NCBI GenBank assembly: GCA_000697355.1
Contig: JNEN01001211.1
Span: forward strand, 186,001 to 250,000
Direction: 5' to 3'
DNA length: 64,000 nucleotides
DNA from: Syncephalastrum monosporum B8922
Lineage: Eukaryota > Mucoromycota > Mucoromycetes > Mucorales > Syncephalastraceae
A program made the position numbers and the translations under genes. Below, piece by piece: positions 11,054-23,705 of this stretch (within the stretch, counting starts at the first letter, position 1; the number at the start of each line of letters is the position of its first letter). The notes under the pieces are model-generated. The model searched no databases. It had not been told where the DNA came from and saw only the letters and a list, made by a program, of their open reading frames with translations.

Positions 11054-11909
11054 ATGGCTCAAGTGCGTCTCTATGATCTTCACCTCGACATACCCCACCA
11101 GAAATGGTCACCCAATACCTGCAAGACCCGCTTCGCTTTGAATTTAAAGGTAAGCCAAAAAGAAGGGACCGTACGACCTATTGCCTCATATTGCGCCATA
11201 TTCATCTTCAGGGCATACCCTATGAGACTCAATGGCTGACTTTCCCGGAGATCCACGCAACTATTCCCCAGGTCACGTAAGTGAGACGGAGCGCGCACAG
11301 CATGCCCGGCTGAATACCCATCTTTCCCACCTTAGTAAAACGGGCAAGCGCCCTACCGTGCCAGTGATTGTCGACCTTCTTCATGACAACCAAGCCGTCC
11401 AGGATTCGTGGACGATTGCCAAGTACCTCGAGGAGAAGTATCCCAACACGCCAAGCTTGTTCAATGGCAATGTTGGCGTGCATCATTTCTTTACAGACTA
11501 CTGCACCCATAGTCTCCTGGGCCACATTTTCCGACTGTCGCTCCTGACCATCCATAGCAAGTGTGGCGACCAAAAGGACTGGTTCCGCCAGGATCGCGAA
11601 AAGTTCTTCAAGATGTCGCTGGAGAAGTTTGCGGGAGACGAGAAGCCGCATATCGCTGCGCTCAAGAAGAACTTGGTGCTGCTTGCAAAGACGCTCCAGC
11701 AATTCCCTTTTCTCACGGGTGCCCAACCCGGCTGGGCTGACGTCGTCCTCGGCTCGTATTTTACCATGTTTAGCCAACTGCGGCCCGATCTCTTTGATGC
11801 GATCGTCATGAATGCGCCCAACAACGGCGGCAAGGCGTTTGCGGCGTGGTGGCAGCGTATGCAGCCATACATGCAGGACCAACCTCCGGTGGTCCATTCG
11901 CGTATGTAA
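11054..11909 (+). CDS. Glutathione S-transferase, fungal etherase-like (FuA/GTE) class
   Basis: Three exons (11054-11149, 11212-11276, 11336-11909) sum to 245 codons (244 residues). The N-terminus is a thioredoxin-like GST domain: MAQVRLYDLHL, then WSPNTCKTRFALNLKGIPYE, whose SPN(T/W)xKTR block is characteristic of basidiomycete and mucoromycete etherase-like GSTs. Next come PTVPVIVD with the cis-Pro and the Asp-Ser site in QDSWTIAKYLE. The rest is the all-helical C-terminal domain ending in WWQRMQPYM. Such enzymes conjugate or remove glutathione on aromatic ethers and xenobiotics. It follows the SDR gene on the same strand 285 bp downstream, so both may serve detoxification, but they are separate transcription units. 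Confidence 0.85.
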
Positions 11910-12207
11910 TCATCATCATTGCATTCACACTTATACATAAAGAGAGATCCTCCGTGTAACACAAGGCTCGCATACTGAGATGATAGAATAACAAGATGAC
12001 AAGCAGGAGGAGTAGACAAGTAAAGGGGGATAAAAGTGGGATGCAAACGTATTTTGTAGACAAGGCTTGAAAACCATTATATGCAGAGAGAGAGAAAGAG
12101 ATAAGAAGAAAGAAAGAGAAAGAGAGAAAGAGTTAGAGAAGAAAGAAGAGAAAAATAGTGAGAGACTGAGCGAGGGTGTGCATAAGTGAAATTTAAGAGT
12201 TGGATGT
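11910..12207. other. Spacer between convergent GST and NAP1 genes
   Basis: This holds 3' UTR sequence of the two convergent genes. A GA-rich low-complexity tract (about 12085-12170) is the only structure noted. Confidence 0.5.
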
Positions 12208-13953
12208 TTACGACTGCTTGCACTCGGGAGCGTTCTCGCCCTTGGCAGGTTGCTATATAGAAATGATTAGAATATTGCCCTGTCTGTATCAGCGAACACG
12301 TACCGCTGTGTCATCATCGTCGTCATCGTCCTCGTCCTCGTCTTCATCCTCCTCGTCTTCGTTCTCGTCATCATAGAAGTCATCCTATGGTCACAGATGA
12401 GCACATGATAAAGATTGAAAATCCAGATAAGTAACATACCTCGAACTCATCATCACCATCAAAGTCCTCATATTCCAAGGCCTTGCCGGTGAAGTAGTCG
12501 ACGGCGTGGGGAATGAGCTTGTCCTTGAACTCCTCGCCTGTGCAACAAAAATTAGGTTCACGTTTACTCAGATACACACGGGAAGGTGTGGTTATAGTAG
12601 AAATATAAAAAAACAAGCACACAAAGATACGTACCCATCTCGTAGTCAGCCTCAAGCTTGGCATCCAAGCCCTCAGCCTCCTCCTCGTCTAATTCTTCGT
12701 TCTCACCAGGGAAGGCAGGTGGGCTGAAGAAGGTGAAGAAGGTATCTGCGGGGACGGTGCGCTTGACAACACGCGTCTTGTTGGTGCCTACATCCACAAA
12801 GCGTCATGAGTCAATCGAGAAAAGCAGATGACACAATAGAAACAAATCGTATCGTAACGAAAAAACATACCCTTGTGGCGTTGCTTCTTGGTTTCTACGG
12901 TAACGGTCAGGTCCTTGCCCTCGTTCCAGTTGATTTCGGAACCCTCGGCGTGGTCATAGACAAAGTCACCACCGTACGCGTGGTCCTGGTAGTAGTAGGT
13001 CTTTGTGAGGGACTTGTTGGTGAAGAATTCGTTTTCGGCAAAGATAAACTCGAGCTGGAAACCAGGCTTGTCCATGTAAGACATGCGAATGTCGGTGAGA
13101 TGCTTCAAGACTTGCTCATCGGCATCGGTGATGGTCTCGCCAATCTGGGGGTGGTTCTTGAGGGTGGTGAGCCAGAACTCGGGAATACCCTTCATTTCTT
13201 GCTCCTCCTTGTCGTCGTCCTCCTCCTCAACAGCCTGCTCGTCCTTCTTCTCTTCCTCGTCCTCGTCGACCTTGGCGCCAAGAGCGACCTCCTCCTCGGT
13301 GGGCTCGTAGTCACCGACGATGACCTGCGAGCGCTTCTCGTACAGAGGCTTGTACAGCTCGAGGTACTTCTTCTCAAGCGCAAGCACCTCCTCTTGGAAC
13401 TTGCCCTCGAGCTCGGCGTGCTTGGACTGGAAGTACTTGAGACCGTCGATGCGGCGTCTGACGGACTTGGGCAGCGACTCGATGTAGCCCGAAGGTTGAC
13501 CGACGAGGGTGCCGAGCTTGCCTTGCAGCATGCTAATCAAGGCTGGGTTGGAGGTGAAGGCACCGCTCAGAGCGTTCGAGTTGCCAGCAGCGCCTGTTGT
13601 GGTTGTCGCCATTATGGATTAAGATGGTAGCAGCGATAGTGATAATAATAGAAGAAGATGGGATATTGAGTTTACAAAAGGGAATAAAAGAGGCTCAGAG
13701 AGAGAGAGAGAGAGTATCTTACCAGGAGTAGTGACGGTTTCCATGTCTTCGGAGATGGTAGAGACGTTGGGGCGATAGTTGGAAGTGATGGGTGCTGGGT
13801 TAATGGGAGTGTTCTGGGGAGTAGGTGCGGTGCTCTGCTCCAGTTTGTTGTTTTTGATGTCGACGCTGGAAGCTATCAGAGAGACCGGTCAGCCTTTCAG
13901 GATACACCCGGTGCGGCCTCTATCGAAGGATCATTACCTGATTGCTGATTCAT
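12208..13953 (-). CDS. NAP1: Nucleosome assembly protein 1 (histone chaperone)
   Basis: Seven exons on the minus strand (13938-13953, 13723-13872, 12871-13593, 12635-12787, 12440-12537, 12304-12384, 12208-12252) sum to 422 codons (421 residues). NAP1 binds H2A-H2B dimers and shuttles them in nucleosome assembly. Visible marks are the N-terminal APTPQNTP block also known from yeast Nap1, the long dimerisation helix (VRRRIDGLKYFQ... FQEEVLALEKKYLELYKPLYEKR, here abbreviated), GIPEFWLTTLKNHP, the TYYYQD core, FFTFFSPP, and a C-terminal acidic tail of nearly pure Asp/Glu in exons 5-6. The protein ends in CKQS, a CaaX prenylation motif like that of animal NAP1 proteins. The tiny first exon encodes only MNQQS. 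An internal Met at 13612 lies in what is read here as intron and would lose the conserved N-terminus. Confidence 0.95.
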
Positions 13954-14721
13954 TAAAGAAAAAGCGCTTGGACAAGCAAAGAGTTGCGGGTAAAGAAAAT
14001 CCTTCAGCCCCAAAACGACGAAATTTTTTTGCTTCTTTGCCGCCTTTCTTGTCGCGGGCCGTGACTTGTTTCGGCAAACCCCAACTTCCATTCTCTCTTT
14101 TTTTTTTTTTTTTTGCCACGTATGGATATACTTCTTGCTATTCCCTCCAACCCCGTTCAGTCCCGTTAACTCATCCATGCTCTCTCCTCTGATTTATCAA
14201 ATAGTACACCATCCTAGTCCTCATTTCACTCGAAGCATAGAGCTCTCCAGTAGAATAACCGTCGCATCCCGTTATCGCCACTTTTGGTCCCCAATTTCCA
14301 AAAGTTGAATCTTTTTTGGACAACATTTGGGTCCGTCTGTCGCACAAAGCATCGACCCATTGGGCCTGGAGCTGATGTTTCGGCTCATACTTTCCTTCTC
14401 TGCTCTTTGTCTCTATCTTGTGTCTTCTCTTGACTACGACTTCCGCTCTTTCTGTCATAAAATGATATGTGGCTGCATGATTCAGACAGGCCACTGTTTC
14501 GCTGAATAGAAAAAATCAAAAAACTTCTTTTTGTTTCGCAGTGGTCCGTGCCTTATATTTTTGAATAATTTTTTCCCAAATGGTGTGGAGATGCGAAGAC
14601 AACAGCAGTTTTTGTCCCGCTCAATTTACCACGCGCCATTTCAACAACAGCACCACGGCGCAGCAAGACTTTCTACCACTGCACGCATAAATCCCAAAAT
14701 AACCCTACAAAAGCCGACTGA
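13954..14721. other. Divergent promoter region, NAP1 / DBR1
   Basis: This 768-bp stretch separates the divergent NAP1 and DBR1 starts. It contains a T-run at 14099-14114 and no credible reading frame; those present are low in complexity. Confidence 0.5.
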
Positions 14722-16313
14722 ATGAAGATCGCTATTCAAGGTTGTTGCCATGGTTCCTTGGACAGCATTTATGCCGACATACAGGCTGAAGAATCGCGTA
14801 GCAAGGTCAAGACCGATCTGCTCTTGATCTGTGGTGATTTTCAGGTATAAGCACTGCTACTACTTTAGCATCGAAGCCTCATATGAAGCGACGTAGGCCA
14901 TTCGCAATGATGCCGATCTCGAGTGTATGGCCGTTCCTATAAAGTACCGTCATTTGGGAGACTTCTATAAATATTATTCGGGCGCGCAAAAAGCGCCCGT
15001 GCCAACTCTTTTTATTGGCGGCAACCACGAAGCAAGCAACTATCTTTGGGAGCTGTAAGTATATCGCTTTATATACTACCAGTAACTAAGTACCGTAGTT
15101 ACCATGGAGGATGGGTGGCCGAGAACATCTATTATCTTGGCCACGCAGGGGTTGTCAACTTTAATGGCGTCCGCATTGCTGGTCTTTCAGGCATATACAA
15201 GCCCTCGGACTATAACCTTGGTATGTAAACGCATCTAAACCTGCTTTCATTGACGCAGTTCTCCACCAGGCCAATTTGCTATGCCGCCTTATATACGAGC
15301 TATAAAGAGTGCATACCACACACGAGAATACGATGTCAGAAAAATGCTCCAGGTATCTGATCCATCCTGCTATGATGCGTCTTGTGCTCTAATATTTTGT
15401 CAAAGGTCAGAGACCCCATCGACATCTTTCTCTCGCACGACTGGCCGCGAGGCATTGAGCGACATGGCGACGTCGAAACCCTCCTGAGAATGAAACCTTT
15501 TTTCAGAGCCGATGTCGAGAAAAACGATCTGGGCAGTCCCGCCAATGAACTGCTTCTCAAGACGCTCATGCCCCGCTATTGGTACTCGGCCCACTTGCAT
15601 GTCCATTTCCCTGTCACGGTCGCGCACGGAGTTCAACAACACGATCAGAACCCAGACGAGATCATGATTCCCGACGACAGTGACTCGGAAGGCGAAAATG
15701 AGGTCTCAAAGCAGGAAGCAAAGGTGACCGAATTCCTTGCGCTTGACAAGTGTGGACGCGGTCGAAGAAATTTGCATGTAAGCATACTTTCCCAAACCGT
15801 GTAAGACGATTTCACTCATAAGTCTGGCAGTACATGGAAATCGAATCCAGAAACGATCAAGGTTTGCAGTACGACCTCGAATGGCTTGCTATCACGCGTG
15901 TCATGCAGCCTTATCTGAGTCTCGATAAGCAACAAATTCCCATACCCGCCGAAGATGAATTACATAGGTACCTTGCTCTCCTTACGCGTGTATACTCGAA
16001 AGCTGATGGACCGTGATTTCAGGGCAATCAAGGAACAAATGGACGCGTTACAAAAAGATATGGATGCCGGCGCTCTGTCTTTGGAACCCCCAAAGTTCGA
16101 ACAGACGGCACCACCGATCCAAGAGGGCCAACATCTCACAAAACATGAGATACGACGCGTTTTAAGTATGTTATTACTGATTGGGCAAAAAGAGAACGAA
16201 TGCTCACGTCACGCTCCACTTTTTCTACAGGAACGCCCTATGTGAATTCTCAGACCGTTCATATCTGCAACCTACTCAACATAGAGAACAAAGTGAATGC
16301 TAGATGGCACTGA
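14722..16313 (+). CDS. DBR1: Lariat debranching enzyme
   Basis: Eight exons (14722-14844, 14897-15054, 15099-15220, 15270-15352, 15406-15777, 15831-15967, 16023-16165, 16231-16313) sum to 407 codons (406 residues). DBR1 hydrolyses the 2'-5' branch bond of excised intron lariats in the nucleus. The metallophosphoesterase signature is intact: [12 protein letters not shown] at the start, LLICGDFQ with the metal Asp, [41 protein letters not shown] and the SAHLHVHF histidines. An acidic insert ([11 protein letters not shown]) follows, then [17 protein letters not shown], where the conserved FLALDKC block is clear. The C-terminal exon ends ARWH. The many short introns and perfect phase agreement make the model firm. 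It shares the splicing theme with U6 and the 65K-like gene in this window. Confidence 0.96.
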
Positions 16314-19024
<2,711 letters not shown>

Positions 19025-19324
19025 AAAAGGAAATGTTTTATATAAAAATGCGAACCGCCCAGTGTTGTGGCAAGAATACTCTCTTTCACTCTCTTTCCGA
19101 AAAGTTAATTCGCCCTAATGGAGAATTAATTGGCTTGGTGGCAAGAATATAATATCATGCGATATTCAAGCGTAGCGCAGGGCTCACCTATTACACGAGA
19201 CATCTTCCGCTGTTTCCCGTCTAATCTCCACAACTCTGCTGGCCGAGCTGTCTCTCACCTCACCACCGCCTGCGGATGATCATCTTCTATCCCAAAACGT
19301 TGATGTATCTGCACGTTTCCAACG
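19025..19324. other. Intergenic region after IDI1
   Basis: This is the 3' flank of IDI1. A short direct duplication near the right end (AACGTTGATGTATCGGCACG-like, around 19298-19365, in three imperfect copies of about 25 bp) is the only structure noticed. Confidence 0.35.
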
Positions 19325-19660
19325 TTGATGTATCGGTATGTTTTCAACGGTAATGTATCGGCACGTTTTCATGAGCTCCAACTGGACGTGGCCCGCCAGC
19401 TGGAGGAAAATGCTGCGATCAATATTGAAGAACACGTTCAGCATTTGTTGGCCCTGTCGTCGATATTGCTGCTGAAGCCGGCGCAAACGCATGATGACTT
19501 GCACAAGTCCATCAATCTCAACACTTGCGAAGCACTTCGCCGACACGTTCTCGCAGATCAACTGACTGAATATACTCCATTTCCTGTTGAAGTGAAGACA
19601 CGTCTCGAGGAAATTATGGAGCAACTCGATCTGGTAATTATAGAGGAATATTTGATATAA
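19325..19660 (+). CDS. Orphan helical protein, 111 residues (uncertain)
   Basis: A single open frame has mixed, helix-rich composition (FHELQLDVARQLEENAAIN, then IEEHVQHLLALSSILLLKP and PVEVKTRLEEIMEQLDLV), which looks more protein-like than the surrounding frames. No family is recognised. The first codons overlap the imperfect direct repeats noted upstream, so the natural start is unclear; MMYRYV is only the first Met. It may be a lineage-specific gene, an exon of a larger gene or a piece of a mobile element. An antisense frame (19558-19854) overlaps its end. Confidence 0.3.
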   Translation: MMYRYVFNGNVSARFHELQLDVARQLEENAAINIEEHVQHLLALSSILLLKPAQTHDDLHKSINLNTCEALRRHVLADQLTEYTPFPVEVKTRLEEIMEQLDLVIIEEYLI

Positions 19661-19906
19661 TTCATGGCAATCAACTTTTTTCTGTTCCGAGCTAGGAAGG
19701 AGATCGAAATGACAGGTGTACGCGTTTGGCTGCGTCGCGGCAAATTTCCTCCTTGATACAAAGCGATGACCTCAATCCTGCCAACATAGTGCTGTTGGCC
19801 ATTAGGAACATGTAGCTTTTCGGGCGTGAAAGAGCTGCATCTAAACTCAAACAATCAATAGGGTAGAGAAGCTACCCCGCTATGCCGTAGCGGGCGCAAG
19901 ACGGTG
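19661..19906. other. Spacer before the minisatellite
   Basis: No gene is visible. The segment 19875-19895 contains a small inverted repeat (TACCCCGCTA...TAGCGGGC). Confidence 0.3.
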
Positions 19907-20076
19907 GACAATTCTTGGGATCCTTTTTGAAGGCTCGGTGGACGATTCTTGGGATCCTTTTTGAAGACTCGGTCGACAACTCTTGGGATCCTTTTTGAAG
20001 ACTCGGTCGACAACTCTTGGGATCCTTTTTGAAGACTCTGTCGACGTTTCTTGGGATCCTTTTTGAAGACTCGGTC
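19907..20076. repeat. 34-bp minisatellite, five tandem copies
   Basis: Five head-to-tail copies of a 34-bp unit start at 19907, 19941, 19975, 20009 and 20043. The unit core is TCTTGGGATCCTTTTTGAAG, followed by a GACTCGGTC-like end. Copies differ at only a few positions each, and a partial sixth copy may begin at 20077. The period is not a multiple of three, so open frames crossing it show the same peptide in rotating frames, an effect of the repeat rather than a protein. Confidence 0.95.
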
Positions 20077-21622
20077 GACGACATTGTGGTGGTAATTGAA
20101 GAATTTCAATGGTGATAACTTGGTATTGTGGAAAGATGAAATTCTGACGCCCAAAATGGTATATCGAATAGGACATCCGTCAGCGACGACGAAAAGCAAG
20201 CAAGTACGCGACCAGATGCATCCATCAGCATCATGCATGGTGCATCCTGGAGTAAGCATATTGGCTGCGGCGATGTAAAAGCCCAGTATCAGGCGTTCAA
20301 TTATCTATGGTTGGCATGAATATCATGCTACGGGCCGCAAGTTGTCTCGCAAGCGAAAGTCGATCACGAGCCACTATAATCATTGATCTCCCTGCTTCCC
20401 CTTTTGCGAAAAGTCTGTACTTTGATCTCTCTCTCTCTTTCTTTCTCTCTCTCTCTCTGCCTCTCTGTCTCATTTGTAGCTAACAAAAACCACCCCTCCC
20501 CCAATAAATGGCTAATCATAAAAAATTGGCAGCACCTGCTCATAAAAGCCCGGCAAACTTGAGCAGTTGCTTATGAATTATATTGTTGCCATCAGATGGA
20601 TTAATATTCCACCAGAGCGAATTTTTTTGTTCTCGACCCTGGGCGGATTTACTTTCCGCAGATAGTGTACCAAAAACATTTAGTAGATGTTGGGTATTTG
20701 GGAGCAGCACTGCCGCCAAGTCCTGCTGCACGGCTACATGTATGTTTGTAGCACACATTGGACACTATGCACCCCAGCGTGAAGAGTCTTGTTGTGAGCT
20801 GCAAATGGTATATGAGTGAGTAGATGTGTTGCTATCCCTGCCTTTATCAGTCAGTGTCGATGTCATACATTTGTAATCACTCGGTTTATAATACGCGATC
20901 TCGGAAGCGTGGAACCCGGCATGACCGCCCCGAATCCGAGTGTGACGTTTCTTTATGTGTACGTAATGTTTCTGTCTAGTTGCATGCAACGGCTCTCTCT
21001 TCCCGGCTGGCATGGAACTCTACAGACCCCAACCCGGACAAGACTATGAGAGGCCGAGGTGACCACGGTGGTATCGATTCGCGGCTCGTTTGTGAGGGCT
21101 GTAGGAAAGAGGAGAGAGAGGATTGTCATTTTATAAAGAAAACGCGTGCCTTCAAATTTGTAGGGAACGTATCACAGGGTTATATTATAGTGGCGAAAAA
21201 GAGCTAAACAGTCAAAATATTTCAACGGACCGAAAGATGGAAAAAATAGCACCACAAACATCTTGACACCCATACACGCACATATGACGAAATGATATAT
21301 ATACATATGCTAGGTAACGCTGAATAGACATTGAGTGGTTTGTGTAAGGCATGGAGTTGTCAAACTAAGTTTGAGTTTTGCAGCACCGTGGCACTCTTAC
21401 AACACCACGAAAAGGTTGGCACAAAATGCCTAAAGAGCATCGGATCGAAGCGCCTGTAGCACGTGTCGTCTCGCCAAAGTTGACAGGGGCCCCTCTCTCG
21501 CTGGTTTTCTTTCTCTTTTCTTTCCTTTGCTCTTTTCGACTGTCATTTACTATTATTATCCCTTTCTTTCTGCTTTTTTTTTATATCTTCATTTCTATTT
21601 TTCCTACCTAGTTGATACAAGC
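20077..21622. other. Intergenic region with CT-rich tract and leader
   Basis: No gene was recognised. A CT microsatellite lies at about 20425-20472. The last 150 bp are T/C-rich (21500-21610) and form the likely leader of the next gene. Confidence 0.4.
20425..20472. repeat. CT-rich microsatellite
   Basis: Imperfect (CT)n with TTTCTTT interruptions. It lies in intergenic DNA. Confidence 0.8.
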
Positions 21623-22585
21623 ATGTCAGCAGCCGCCACCTCGACGCCGATGCGGGAATGGCTGCTGCCGATGCCTTCTGTGATCGGAATCCAAGATGAT
21701 TCGTTCTCGGCCGATCTTATCCGGCAATTTGATATGCGGCGGTCAAGACTGCGCGAGGTAAGGGGCAGTTCAAGTAGGACAATCCATTTTCATTGTGTGC
21801 TAATTTGCGGGGGGGGCACGAAGCACAGCACCGCCGGAGACGAAGCGGACAGAACGTCTTCAGTCGAGAGTGGGCAGACCTCTGGGACAGCAGCAGCGGC
21901 GTCTCCTTCGAGCAGAGACTCCTCACGGGGTATGCACGATAGCAGCAGCAGAAGTTCACAACACGGACAGGAACGCGGGGTCAGAAACGACGGCAGGCGT
22001 CGATCAGCCGGCGACCTGTTGAGGCGCTCCTCTGCGTATTTGCGTGCCAAAATCGAGGCGCTGCGTGGCACTTCTCGGTCGCACGACAATTTACGGCCGC
22101 CTTCATCGGCTTCGCTGCCGCCACCGTCGAGACTCGTGGTCAATACGACGATAGCGATACCCCTTATACACACATCCTCGCCGCCACACCGAGGACTGTC
22201 GCCTGCGGCTCAAGCGATCCAGCCCCCCGTCATCACTCATTATCCGCCGCAGCCGCTCCACTACGCCCCCGTCGAACCCCTTTCCGACGCGGATATACCC
22301 TCCAAAAGCATCCGCCACAGGATCTCTTTGCCCATCCTCCGCCGCCACCACCATCACCAACCTCACCCACACACTCAAAACCCGTCCTCCTCGTCTGCCT
22401 CGTCCTCCTCGAACCGCAACCATAGCAACAATCACAACAATACCAACAGACGACGCCAATCCGATGGAGGCGTTCAGCAGCGCGCGCGGAGATCACCCTC
22501 CACCTTTTTCGAGAGTCGCCACAAGAAAAGAGACCCCGTCCCGCCGATGCCTTCTTCTGCACCCGCCACCGTCACCTCTGCATAA
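21623..22585 (+). CDS. Ser/His/Pro-rich disordered protein, unrecognised
   Basis: The start MSAAATSTPMREWLLPMP follows a pyrimidine-rich leader. The N-terminal 40 residues look ordered (VIGIQDDSFSADLIRQFDMRRSRLRE). The rest is low complexity: Ser/Arg-rich 75-130, a small basic block RRRSAGDLLRRSSAYLRAKI at about 125-145, Pro-rich 155-215 and a His/Ser/Asn-rich C-terminal third. A GAG|gtaagg donor at 21759 and an aag acceptor at about 21824 would remove a 66-bp in-frame intron, so the protein is either 320 residues without or 298 with splicing. The residues encoded by the putative intron (with CGGGTK) look unlike their flanks, so splicing is favoured. RRxS sites suggest phosphorylation by basophilic kinases. 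Function is unknown. Confidence 0.6.
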   Translation: MSAAATSTPMREWLLPMPSVIGIQDDSFSADLIRQFDMRRSRLREVRGSSSRTIHFHCVLICGGGTKHSTAGDEADRTSSVESGQTSGTAAAASPSSRDSSRGMHDSSSRSSQHGQERGVRNDGRRRSAGDLLRRSSAYLRAKIEALRGTSRSHDNLRPPSSASLPPPSRLVVNTTIAIPLIHTSSPPHRGLSPAAQAIQPPVITHYPPQPLHYAPVEPLSDADIPSKSIRHRISLPILRRHHHHQPHPHTQNPSSSSASSSSNRNHSNNHNNTNRRRQSDGGVQQRARRSPSTFFESRHKKRDPVPPMPSSAPATVTSA

Positions 22586-22789
22586 TAATACTATAGTAAT
22601 TCCATCCATTGTACGATTCCTCGCTTGCATCTTTTTCAGCACAGACAAGAGACTAACTCATGCATGCACGCACACTCATACCATAGCTCCTTTTTTTTTT
22701 TTTTTTTTGTTTCTCCCGTTGTTAGAATACCCCCTTTTCTCTCCCCTTTGAAATGCGTTTGTTCCAAATTCTATTCCCTGTTTTACCTT

Positions 22790-23632
22790 CTATTGTTCTA
22801 ATTTATCATACATGGACTTGTCCACCTTTGCCCACATGTCCAGTAATGCTGTCTTGATCTCCTCGACGCGTGCCCTTTGCTCGGATGTCGCCCGCGTGCC
22901 GTACCCGTCCTCGACCTGCTGCGGTTCCAGCGACCATTCGAGCGTGGTCTCGCCAAAGACTTCGGAGGTGGATACAGGATAGTAGCCCAGTTTCTCAGTA
23001 AAGAGCGTGATGCTCGGCTGGTTGCTCAGCGAGATCTTGGCATGGAAGTGCTTCAGGCCTAACTCGCTGATAGCGTATGCCATCATGAGCTGCAGTGCCT
23101 CGAGGCCGCGTTTGCCGCGACGGTAGCCTTCCTCGGCAATCATAATCTCAATCTCACCAAACGACCTGTCCTCGTCCGGGTCGTTGAAAAAGAGGTTGAC
23201 GTCGCCAATCATCGGGCCCCGCTCGCCTGTTTCGTCCCGGGCAAGGAGAATAAACGTACACTCTATTAGAAGGCGAAATCAGTCCATGTCACATGAGCCA
23301 AATCCCTATCATTGCCGCTGTTCACTGACTGTTCTCGTCTTGGTGCCATGACTGCTGCATAGCATATTCTTCTTCGAGGGTGAGAGGCTCAGACGCTGTC
23401 ATCTCTAGAAAGCACACAAGGGTGTGAGCGATCGTCCGCAACAAAAAAAAAAAAGGGGACACCTGTCTTATTACCTTGCAAAAAGGGCGACTGCATCCAC
23501 TCGTGGTACTTCTCGACATGTTCCTTCTTGTAAGGAACGAGAATGACCCGGGATCCGATCTAGGCAGGTGTCAAGAGAGAGTGGATCCTTAGAATGGTGA
23601 CTTACGAGCACCAGGTTTTCGTTGCGCTTCAT
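22790..23632 (-). CDS. NAT9: N-acetyltransferase 9 homologue
   Basis: Four exons on the minus strand (23606-23632, 23475-23559, 23330-23404, 22790-23262) sum to 220 codons (219 residues), close to the usual length of about 200. The N-terminus MKRNENLVLIGSRVILVPY and HVEKYHEWMQSP are diagnostic for NAT9. MTASEPLTLEEEYAMQQSW and the GNAT core with GDVNLFFND follow, then the acetyl-CoA pyrophosphate loop GYRRGKRGLEA and the C-terminal FTEKLGY strand. NAT9 belongs to the GNAT superfamily and has been linked to microtubule or tubulin stability; its substrate is not settled. The start lies 73 bp from the start of the divergent 65K-like gene. Confidence 0.93.
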
Positions 23633-23705
23633 GTCGGAGAGAGAGGAGAAGAGAAGGAAAGAAGGGAAGACAGAGATCCAGCCTTTCTTTTTCGGATCGC
23701 GCGCC
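23633..23705. promoter_or_regulatory. 73-bp shared NAT9 / 65K-like divergent promoter
   Basis: The two start codons are separated by only this GA-rich (minus-strand CT-rich) segment. Any transcription start for either gene must lie here or inside the other gene's first exon or intron, so the two are likely co-controlled or interfere with each other. Confidence 0.5.

Noticed and set aside
12806..13630. Plus-strand frame of 274 residues over NAP1
   Set aside because: It is a Leu/Val-rich complement of the acidic NAP1 exons.
15331..15405. DBR1 intron 4 as a U12-type intron (donor gtatct)
   Set aside because: The donor continues gatcc rather than the U12 consensus (G/A)TATCCTT, and no TTCCTTAAC-like branch site is seen near the acceptor.
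19855..20259. Minus-strand frames with repeated KKDPK/SSKRIPR peptides, which look like a repeat protein
   Set aside because: The 34-bp minisatellite yields the same peptide in all frames. There is no start context and no flanking domain.
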